A DNA stretch of 27,310 bases from Larix sibirica. Taxonomy: Eukaryota > Streptophyta > Pinopsida > Pinales > Pinaceae. The position numbers and the translations under genes are program-made. The stretch lies in NCBI GenBank assembly GCA_004151065.3, contig NWUY0300006706.1, forward strand, positions 13,659-40,968, read 5' to 3'. How positions within the stretch are numbered: the stretch's first letter is position 1; every line of letters begins with the position of its first letter. Positions 11,901 through 20,567 of the stretch are shown here, in pieces. The notes under the pieces were generated by a model, which saw only the letters and a program-made list of their open reading frames with translations, was not told where the DNA came from and did no database searches.

Positions 11901-12780
11901 TCTCTTCAACTACCCTTTGATAAATTTAAGTTTCTGTTTAAACTGAAACATAACGGTACCACTTGGGGTTCAAAATATTTCCACCATTTTTGTATTATGT
12001 CCTAAAAATCTAGATGGTTCAACCAAAATCGCTCAAATATATATGGTTTGCGTGTGGGGCCACCAATCCTTTTCCAGTGTAGGCATATTGGCTAGTGATC
12101 CAATCCATCCAAGGGAAGAATGGATGCTCCCATATCTCCACCTGTTGTAACAATAAAATATCAAATAAGAAATCGGTCTAGTCTAGAGGCTACTTGGTTG
12201 TCCCCATCACGTTTTTTGTTACAAGTAAAGGTCCCATTAGATGTTTCCATATCAATAAGTTTCATTTGTTCTATGATTTACTTCAAGAAAATATTACCCC
12301 CCTCTAGTCTTATCCATCCACCTTTTTTCTTCAATAGAGATGTTATCATATTGAAGTATCCACTAATGATCCAGTGTTGATCCTTTATTGTTTTTCCAAG
12401 CCATTGCAGAGTATTGAGAAAGAGGAATTTATGAAGAGCTTTGTGAGGACCATAAACATTATTGATCCATCTTCTGATTTTCATGCCAATTAATTGAAAG
12501 CTTGCAGTAATTGATCTAGTCGTGACAATTAAATTATTAAGGATAATGGCTACGTGATTCGAAATAGTCACCAAACCTACAAAGAGTCCAATAGCATATG
12601 TGGAAACCAATAAACAACCTTTCCAAAACCTAGAAGCTATAGAGGAAATGTTTTTTGTGGAACATTTTGTTTCTTGCATCATAAAAATAGTGGGTTTTTC
12701 ATCGATTATCTTATCGTGTAATTCTTGTGCTTGGAAGGATTATCCATGTCTCTTATATTCCATGAAGCAATATTTATTGA
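8954..12780 (-). pseudogene. LINE ORF2, broken, copy 2
   Basis: Same domain order as the ORF2 at 92-3918: endonuclease open block 12682-12278, RT 11461-11219 and 11161-10796, motif C FVDD at 10702-10691 in a shifted frame, thumb 10455-10201, zf-RVT about 9592-9462. The lost catalytic residues (GYFN, LDH-stop, KLYLSKEFN) are shared with copy 1. The one coding difference is Gln for His in the thumb block. Confidence 0.9.
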
Positions 12781-13081
12781 GGACTTAATGAGGGTAGAGA
12801 AAATATTTGTAAGTTGGGCATATTGCCCTGAGTCAATCATATGTTCTCCAAATTCATCGATTTATTACTTATATCTTGTTCACCCTCTTTTTTTCTCTTC
12901 TTTAGCAACTTTCTTGGGATCTTTTATTATGATTGGCTTGATTCCAAAGGTTGCATTGGCTCTAGATTTAAGTGATGCTTCTTTAAATAGATATAGTGCT
13001 TCACTAGGATGGATTGAGTATCTTTGTATTTGTAGGAATCAACAATTTTTTGGAGATCTATTGTCTCAAGTTCCCTTTCCT

Positions 13082-14224
13082 TCATGTCAATTTTTGCATT
13101 ACGCTTGCTAGGGTTTGTTGTGTAGGACGTGAGGTCAATCCTTCAACCATTTGTAGGATCACCTCTTCCAATAATTTCTCTTCCATGTGTATTTCATCCA
13201 CATTTTTTGGTCTCGATTGAGAGGGGTAGTATTCTGGAGGAGCTAAGGAATTTTCTGGCAGCTTGGTCAAAGAAGCAAAGCTATTAGTGTTGTCCTTTTG
13301 TTTGGTTGTTCTTGTGTGACTTGTTTCCTTTAATGTTTTTTGTTTTGTTTTGTTTTTGACCTTCTTGAATCCTTCTGTGTCCTTATTATCCCCCTTCTTT
13401 GATATTATAGGTGGCGCGTTCAGGGGACAATTTTGAAATAAGTTTCCATTATCATGGAATTTAAGGCATCGAAATGACACATGTTCATAATCTATTGTTT
13501 GGATCCATTCATCACCTTCATGGGTCAATCCAATGGCTTCTGGGAGAGATTTGAATATGTTCATGTAGACACATATCTTGGCATAGGAATTATATTGCTT
13601 TCCTCGGTACCTTATGTAACCTTAATAAAAAATCCTAGTGAGTTGCATGCCCCTTCTAATGTTTCATGCTCCCAATAATCCTGGGGAAGGGACCAGAGCC
13701 TAATCCGTACTAGTGTAGTTGTGAATTATTCCTTCTCAGGGATAAATTTATCTATCCAAAACTGGATATGGGGACCTACTGAATTGAAAATGTATGGTCC
13801 TCCTTTAATGATTATATTTCAATCTTCTAGATTGGAAAAAAATTACCATAAAAAACCTTTTGAGCCTAGTTATAGATCATAATGACCCTTGGGTTTCCAT
13901 TTGTTGTTGATCCACCACATGAGGACTTTTTTCTATGGCTATAGACCAATGAAATTGCATATTATAGCATGATCCTTCAATTATTGAATTCTTTGGTTAA
14001 TCTCGATAAGGTGATCTAGTATTTTGGCATTACATTTGTTTTAGGGATGCATTGTCATGGTATTAAACCTTCCTTTTTATTTTGGTCATTTGATCCTTTC
14101 CCTTACAAGATGACATGTGGGATCAAGGAACTACTGTCAGCTCCTTGATGGTGTGTCTGATATGAATGATTGATCCTAGAGATGAAGTGGTGGGATTTTC
14201 TGTCCCTCCCACTTGTGAGGCCAT
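13082..14224 (-). pseudogene. LINE ORF1, broken, copy 2
   Basis: Identical in frame structure to the ORF1 at 4220-5362: proposed ATG at 14224-14222, broken DUF4283-like block at about 13920-13650, and a final open stretch 13564-13082 with the degraded knuckle (Phe and Asn at two ligand positions) and a Lys/Thr-rich tail. The base difference at 13821 falls in the DUF4283-like block, in LEDRNII. Confidence 0.8.
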
Positions 14225-14312
14225 GATGGCGATTCGCCACCTAGAAAGAGAATAATATGCAAGCTCAAATGCATGAGGAGAAAATGAAAAACCTACTAAA
14301 AACACTAGCCTA

Positions 14313-14821
14313 GATACTCACAGATATCATCACTTCCTTCATTCGTAGAAAAATCAATAAGACAAATTGATAACCAATGTTACCATTCATTGAAACATAG
14401 TTCAATCTATCATCACTTCAGAAAAAGATTAAAAATTAATTAATTTACTTTAAAAGTATATCGAGGAGGTTGTACTATATTTCAATAGCGTTTTAACAAA
14501 ATTTTAGATTTATTGAATAAGTGTGAAGTGTATAGCTATCTAATTGAGAATTAAAGCAACAACCACACATTAATTCTTAATACATAAAATGCATTATTAT
14601 GTGATTCTTTAGATAATCACAAAAAATAATGTTTTGTTAAGGGGTTGAAGAATCACATCATAAAATGCAAAGCAAATATAATGTTCAATTGTTCAAAAGT
14701 TATTGTTGATATAAAATGCTAAAAAAATATACAAATCTTGTAATATTGAAAAGAAAATGATTCAAGTCCATGAAGGAATGACTATGGAGCTACATCCCAT
14801 GAAGACCATTGACCACTAGAT
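14313..14821. other. AT-rich stretch without recognisable gene (copy 2)
   Basis: Counterpart of 5451-5959; I found no difference between them and no gene. Confidence 0.6.
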
Positions 14822-16012
14822 GGCATATGCACTTGCTTGGATTTGATAGCTTGAACAATCGACAGTTAAACTTAATAAGACTAAATAGGTTATGATATAT
14901 AGTACTTTAAGGGATGGTTTGTTCAAATTTTGGTTGTCCTATAAGATAGATCCCATGGAGATCATGACCTATATTTATTTAGGGGTTCAATCTATTAACC
15001 CATCCCTCAACTAGAATCCTACTTTCAAGTCATGCTTTTGTAAGGGATATGCTTCACTTCCTATCTTGGGGCACTAGTTTTTTTAGATAAATCTTCAATA
15101 TACTCCTTCAAAGGTGCACCTCAACACTATCATTGAACCAATGATGATTTATGGGTATGATGTTTTGGGCCCCAATTTAGGCTCTATGGACTAGGTCTTT
15201 ATTGAGAGGGTTCACGTTATCCTCTTTTACGTATGATCTAGTGCAAACAGATGATTCCTAGATATATTTTCTAGGCCAAGTTCAATGATTAGCCTCTAGG
15301 CTCAAATCTTGTCTTTATAGAAATTATTACCTAGGTAATTCAATGTTGTTCATGAGAAATACCCATATCTAGGATTGTGTTATTAAAAAAGTAGTGCCTC
15401 TTTAGTTCTCACTAGGCATTCTCAATGTTGTTTTCTAAGGTTCATTTGCTTCTCTATTATATTGTCATATCTATTGTTTGTCTTCCTCCATTCAAGGATT
15501 CCTTAGGCATCCCTCCTCACCTTATTCCCTAGAATTTTGTGATAAATGAAGAAACCAAATATAATATTTACAAAGAGTACATCGATATTATTGGGCATCT
15601 CACTCATAACCTATTTTCCCAAAAATGTCCTATGCTAATCATTTCTTACAAATGGTTGATGGAACCATCATCAAACCTAACTACATCTATCTAAATTAGC
15701 CATATGTCATGAGGATTTGCTTGGCCAAATGACAATACACTCCCACTAGTGGCCCAGGGGGAGAAACCACCATATTCCTCATGGTAAGAGGGTCTAATAT
15801 CTTTTGTCTCTACTAGAGGTGGAGAATGATGAACACTTCATTTTTCATCCCTGTATATTATGGGATTCAATGGATATATAATTGTTTGTGTAGATACTCT
15901 ATAGGATCTCCATCCACCCTCTTCCACTATCCACATCAGAGATGCTTAACCATCTTCCTTTAAGACATTGAACTTTAGATGTAGATATTTGCAAGAAAAC
16001 CCTAAGGATAAT
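14822..16012 (+). pseudogene. Second LINE: RT thumb and C-terminal domain remnant, copy 2
   Basis: Counterpart of 5960-7150. The block IIEPMMIYGYDVLGPNL starts near 15132 and the terminal GSPSTLFHYPHQRC block is near 15905-15965. Same stops and shifts as copy 1. Confidence 0.6.
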
Positions 16013-16879
16013 ACTACATCTATTGAGATGATTACCACCTTATTGTAATGCATATAATATGTTATGGGTACTAATTTTCATTTATATGTTGTCAATCCAA
16101 GCACAAACAAATATAATTCATTGAGAGAATGTTCATCTCAGTGTGGTACTACTAGAGTACCATAGTATTCTCACCTTCATTCCAAGTATCATGGATTTTT
16201 TTAATCCATCATTGAAAACAATTGAATTACCTTTGCTCACATACCATGATAGGGATACAAAGGCACATTACCAATTTCCTTTCTCCTTTTGAAGGTCAAT
16301 TGTCCCTAAATGTTAGGATACTTTCAAAGGGAGGAACCATGCCTCCTATGAGGACTGTACATCCCATCCTTCTTGGCACTAAAAATTCTATTATGGATAT
16401 TGTTAGATCATGTGTAGGCCCTATCAAAGTAGTGGATGATGTCATAGTTAGTGTTTACAGTCTTTCTTTAACAATCAATACATATATGTGACAAGTTCAA
16501 TCCCTTATCTCTATTTCGAGTCTAGACTACATCTTCCCTTTACATCAATTTATGCATGTACTTGGGTCTTCTAGTTTCATTTACCCGTTTTTGGATTTAC
16601 CCCCTTTCACTATGCGTATAATATTTACTTTGTTCACATTATTTTAGCATAATAATATGTATTTACTTTGCAATGTTTAGGGTAGAAACCCTAGTTGTTT
16701 TCTAGTTTGCTAGATGTAATTTTGAGTCTCATTTCTCTAGCTTCCTTTCCTTCTATTCAAACATGTTTCAATTCAATGATACATATTTTTATATTTAGGG
16801 ATGGTCAAATTATTATTAACTAAGGTGTCTTTTAATGATTGCTCTAGTGCATAATTAGTGGGGATGATCACTACGTTTT
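16013..16879. other. Unassigned DNA left of the LTR retrotransposon (copy 2)
   Basis: Counterpart of 7151-8017, including the 89-codon open frame at 16222-16491. The last bases before the LTR read GTTTT, and the first bases after the right LTR read ATTTT. These may be a decayed 5-bp target-site duplication (4 of 5 match). Confidence 0.5.
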
Positions 16880-17135
16880 TGTTATAAAAATAATAATATC
16901 AGTAATAATAAAACATGATAATAAATATAAATAATAATATTACTCTAATAATAAAAAAAATTATTAATGAAATGACGTGACCTAAGGTCATGACTATTCA
17001 ATCTAAACATGACTAGTCAATGTATACATAACTGTCACGAAAGTCATTATACAAAAATAATCTATTCATCTCATTTATCAAATATAAAATGTTCATTCAT
17101 TGTAAATTAAATTTGAAAAGGGATTGTTCTTATCA
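16880..17135 (+). repeat. Left LTR
   Basis: 256 bp, TG...CA ends, AT-rich first third, then ATGACGTGACCTAAGGTCA containing an ACGT/TGACG-type core and the near-palindrome TGACCT-A-AGGTCA. In the right LTR the corresponding bases read GGCGTGACCTAAGGCCA, so both features are disrupted there. TATA-like words (ATGTATACATAA, AATATAAAATG) occur in both. Confidence 0.9.
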
Positions 17136-17136
17136 T

Positions 17137-17148
17137 TGGTATCATAGC
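17137..17148 (+). other. Primer-binding site, initiator tRNA-Met type
   Basis: TGGTATCATAGC starts one base after the left LTR. It matches the initiator Met-tRNA primer site in 11 of 12 bases and fixes the LTR end and the direction of the element. Confidence 0.87.
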
Positions 17149-17715
17149 TCAGCTGTGTCGTCTTTCATCCTCCACCTACCCTCATCATTATTTTAATCCT
17201 CCATTCCCCTATTCTCCTATTCTCCACTCTGGGAATCCCTCCATTGCTCCTAATCCACTTCACACTTTAATATCTCCATGCATCCCCTGGACTCCTGCAC
17301 TAATCCTCATCTATGACCTCCTTGCCTCCCTCCTTTGCAACCACCGCACCTCCTCCACGCCCTCAATAGGTTCTCCTCATGCACTCCATCCTTCTCTATT
17401 CTACTCCTCACACCTTAAAACCTACAAACCTCCCACCATTTAACACCATTGTTCCTCCTACAAACCTCCCAACTTAAAACACTCTGATTCACCCTCTACC
17501 ATCCCTCCTCCCTCAAATCTATCGCCATCCCTACTCTACCACTCTCACCTGCAAGCCTTCCTTCTTATAACAACACCTTTCCCCCTCCATTGTCAACCAC
17601 CAGTTGTCTCCATCTCCACATCGAGCCCTACATTATAACAAAAAAATTAATAAAAATAAAAACAATTGTCGTTCACCTTAGGTATAGGCCAAAATAGAAA
17701 AAAAAAACCAAAAGC
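17149..17715 (+). other. Pyrimidine-rich leader of the LTR retrotransposon
   Basis: Between the primer site and the gag ATG at 17716. Bases 17149-17632 are overwhelmingly C and T on the sense strand, with the 15-base word CCTACAAACCTCCCA at 17421 and again at 17457. The last ~80 bases switch to A-rich. Such leaders carry packaging and dimerisation signals in retroelements generally; no specific signal can be named here. Confidence 0.75.
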
Positions 17716-19129
17716 ATGATGGACCTAAAGAATCAAATCAAAGATATGGAAAGCAAATTCAACACTCTCAAAGACATAATTACCAAAAACTGAGAGGATC
17801 TAATAGAAGAAACTAAAAAGAGTAATGGCGCTCTCAAACATGATCTAACACAAAAACTCAAAAGCAATAATGACATAGAATTCAAGGTCGAAATGAAGAA
17901 CAACCTAGATACCATGAAGCAAGATCAGAATCGAAAACATGATGTGTTCATAAACAAACATGGCGATCTCATAAACCTTTTGAAAAATCAAGGTTCTTGA
18001 AGTTTCAACAAACGATGGAATAGTTCAAGCATGTATATCTCCTAATCTTGATCCTCCTCATCACCACTGCCTCCACCACCACCACCACCCTATAATTCAT
18101 CAAGAGACTCCCAATATTATCCCCTTATAGTAAGCCCACCTAGGGCTAAAATAGAACTATCCAAATATAATGGCAATGAAGACCAATGTGTGGCATAGTT
18201 TAACAAAGTTGAAGAATATTTCAATATATATAACATTACGACAGATGAAGAAAAAATAAATATGCCTACATGCATCTAGAAGGTGGTGCAGCAACTGATA
18301 TATGCAGTGGAAATGAGAAAATCAGTCATACAATTGGCACTCTTTTAAAAATGATTTTTTAAGAGATTCCAGGGAATTCCCATAAACAAATTCTTCTTGA
18401 AACTTACCAAAATATAACAAAAGGGAAGTGTCGAATAATTCATGCATCAGTGGGAAGCTCTTGCCACATGAGTATTTTGGCTTTCTAACAATCAATTACT
18501 TAATACTTACCTAGGAGGCATTAAACTGCATATCCAAAATGAATTAAAAATGAAATACTTTCCATCTGTTGAAGTAGAAATGCATAAGGCAAAGGCATCA
18601 GAAGACCAATTATAAGGGATATCCAAATAAAGATTTAACAGGATTATTTACAACAAAATGAGACACAATGCATATATTGCGGAGACAAGTGATCACTGGG
18701 ACATAATGTAACAATTCCAAATCATATGGATATCAAGACAAAAAATAATCAAATACTTCTACTAGCAGTTTCAACAATAATAGAAAAAAGAAGGAAAACA
18801 CTTGTCATCGATGTGGTGAAAAGTGGATCCCAGGTCATGAATGTATATCCAATCATACATATCAATGCAAAATTATAGATGGGAAGGAAGTACATGTTTC
18901 CACCGAAGAGGATACATCCGATTCTAATACAAATATAAGCTCACCCATGGTGTCAATAGAAACAATTACATGCATCCAACAAACATGCAAAGAACAAGGT
19001 TCACCGATACTTAATAAAATTTCCACCCTAATGGAAGAAACTCGATCGCTCACAAGACAATATATTCCACCCCATTTGAGAAATAGTGGTAACATTAAGG
19101 ATGGAAAAATAAACTCATATCCCGTGTGA
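17716..19129 (+). pseudogene. gag: gag of the LTR retrotransposon, broken
   Basis: Gag forms the virus-like particle and binds the element RNA. The ATG at 17716 (second ATG at 17719) opens an ~94-codon Lys/Glu/Asn-rich, probably coiled-coil N-part, with one TGA, ending at TGA ~18000. A Pro-rich block follows (PPPPPP near 18080), then the capsid-like run KIELSKYNGNEDQ, FNKVEEYF near 18150-18225 and, after a shift, YMHLEGGAA near 18265. Two zinc knuckles come next: a damaged one from 18669 (CIYCGDK-stop-SLGH, last Cys lost by a probable 1-base deletion) and an intact CHRCGEKWIPGHEC at 18803-18844. The open C-part with YIPPHLR ends at TGA 19127-19129. Several stops are CAG-to-TAG or TGG-to-TGA/TAG type. 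Non-functional as written. Confidence 0.82.
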
Positions 19130-19725
19130 CAAAATTAGAAAAGATAGAACCAAAGAGGTTACAACTTAAAAGAACTATTAAGAATAAATATATCACAATT
19201 TTAGTAGATTTTGGAAGTACACGCAATTTAGTGGATATCAAAATGGAAAAAGAACTTAATATTTTTGTATACCCTGTGAAGAATATAACAATATCAACTA
19301 TCAATGATAGACAAGTGGAAGGAGTAGGGAAATGCCATAAGGTTCCCTTACAAATATAAGACTTGAATCTACAAATCAAATCTTATGCCCTACCACTCAA
19401 AGGATTAGATATGGTGCTATGAGAAGAATGGATGATGCATTTAGGTACCTATGCCACCAACCTACGAGAATAGTATATGGAATTCAAATGGCAAGGAAAT
19501 AATTGCAATTTATATGGATTAGGAATCTTACAAGCATCACAGCTCAAGGCGAAGGAATTCCAAAAGAAAATAGATCCTTGTACATATCAAGATAAAGGAA
19601 ACAATTATCATAATCATGATTGCATATTTCAAATCGTTACTTCAAAACAAATCCAGAATCAAGATGATATCATCCAATATAAATTTGAGAAAAAAACTCC
19701 TTTAAAGAAGGCGACAATGTTATAA
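19126..19725 (+). pseudogene. Retropepsin-like protease of the LTR retrotransposon, broken
   Basis: The reading continues from gag in another frame after a short overlap. ITILVDFGSTRNLVD at ~19195-19240 matches the retropepsin active site, but DSG/DTG reads DFG (19207-19215), so the middle residue is lost. NITISTINDRQVEGVGKC follows. After a TAA at ~19358 the protease end is seen as KGLDMVL then stop (Gly to TGA), EEWMMHLGTYATN, and MEFKWQGNNCNLYGL from 19477. The tail runs open to TAA 19723 and overlaps the right LTR start at 19718. No RT follows. A -1 shift close to 19710 would read EGDN just before the LTR, which could be the relic of a pol 3' end after internal deletion. Confidence 0.78.
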
Positions 19726-19987
19726 ACATAATAATAAAAATAAATAATAATATCAGTAATAAAAAAATTAATAATGAATATAAATAATTATGTTACCAAT
19801 AATAAAAACAATTATTAATGAAATGGCGTGACCTAAGGCCATGACTATTCAATCCAAACATGCCCGGTCAATGTATACATAAACGTCATGAAAGTCATTG
19901 TACACAAATAATCTATTCATCTCATTTATCAAGTATATATTATACATTCATTGTAAATTTAAATTTGAATAGAGACTATACTTATCA
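19718..19987 (+). repeat. Right LTR
   Basis: 270 bp, TGTTATAA...CTTATCA. It differs from the left LTR by a longer AT-rich repeat section and, over the last ~170 bases, by about 21 substitutions and one indel counted by eye, many of them transitions. A weakly purine-rich stretch (AAAGAAGGCGACAA) just before it is the probable polypurine tract. Confidence 0.9.
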
Positions 19988-20373
19988 ATTTTCAAGTTTG
20001 GAATCAAGTTGGTTTGGGTGTGTGTTGGCTTTCTTAGAATTGATCATATGGTCATTTCCAAGATTAACCTAGTACAATTTTACCACCCAAATAGTCAAAC
20101 ATGCCAATCTTCTATACTTTATATGGTTGACATAGTAAACAAAACCATACAATTTTTAGAAATGTTTGAAAGAGACAACGATTGGGTCCAAACAAACTCC
20201 TTTGAGCTCTTAGTTTCTAATTATATTTATATTAAAAACCCTTTGATCAAATTTGATTTAAAAAAACACATTAAGAGACCTTTATCTAATTGTGGGGCTC
20301 TCCACCACTTGCCAATGGCTACAATACTAAATGCTTTTACAAGTAAAAAATAACCACCAAAACATGCACAAAA
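19988..20373. other. Unassigned flank with short plus-strand open frames
   Basis: The frame at 20009-20353 is open for 114 codons in low-GC sequence. It shows no motif I recognise and has an ordinary, stop-free composition only over this stretch. It is flanking DNA of the retrotransposon insertion and possibly part of an older element. Confidence 0.4.
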
Positions 20374-20567
20374 TTTATGCTTCAATCTGCATTTTTTATT
20401 TTTTTTTATTGTTATTATTATATAATCTACTTAGATTTGTGCACCTCAGGAGAATGTGTTTGTTGGGCAAAGTTTATGCTTCAATCTACATTTATTATTT
20501 ATTTATTATTATTATTATTAAATAATCTACTTAGATTTGTGCACCTTGAGAGAATGTATTTGTTGGG
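20374..20567. repeat. Imperfect ~99-bp tandem duplication with TTA microsatellite
   Basis: Unit 1 is 20374-20472 and unit 2 is 20473-20567. Both read TTTATGCTTCAATCT, then a TTA/TTTA-rich tract of different length, then AATCTACTTAGATTTGTGCACCT, and end with TTTGTTGGG (the 23-base shared core is quoted here only in parts: AATCTACTTAGATTTG, TGCACCT). Differences are mostly in the microsatellite and a few transitions. Long open frames across it are low-complexity shadows rich in Leu, Ile and Tyr. Confidence 0.85.

Larger units (their letters stand above)
8863..14312 (-). mobile_element. Decayed L1-type LINE, copy 2
   Basis: Same element as at 1-5450, shifted by 8862. It carries the two substitutions seen between the copies: C at 10252 (Gln instead of His in the thumb block) and A at 13821. 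All inactivating changes are shared, so the element was dead before the copies separated, or the copies are the same locus assembled twice. Confidence 0.9.
8863..17723. repeat. 8.86-kb direct duplication, copy 2
   Basis: Same content as bases 1-8861. Here the sequence does not stop at the unit end but runs on without a break into the gag gene, protease and right LTR of the retrotransposon whose left LTR is in the unit. Copy 2 is therefore the one in natural context on its right side. What lies naturally to the left of the unit cannot be known from this window, because both copies begin at the same base. Confidence 0.97.
16880..19987 (+). mobile_element. Short Ty3/gypsy-related LTR retrotransposon with gag and protease only
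   Basis: Complete at both ends: left LTR 16880-17135, primer site 17137-17148, leader, gag (from 17716), protease (to ~19725), right LTR 19718-19987; total 3108 bp. There is no trace of reverse transcriptase, RNase H or integrase between the protease and the right LTR. The gag type (WFNKVEEYF block, CX2CX7HXC knuckles) and the protease tail (LDMVL..EWM, LG..) fit plant Ty3/gypsy. The LTRs agree at about 88% over their last ~170 bases by eye, so insertion is old. It is either an internal deletion derivative or a member of the TR-GAG type of non-autonomous elements, which would need enzymes from a relative. Confidence 0.85.

Noticed and set aside
8018-17135. Duplication made by recombination between LTRs
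   Set aside because: The seam at 8862 lies 588 bases right of the LTR in the leader/gag start, and the left edge is inside a LINE; LTR recombination would put the breakpoint in an LTR.
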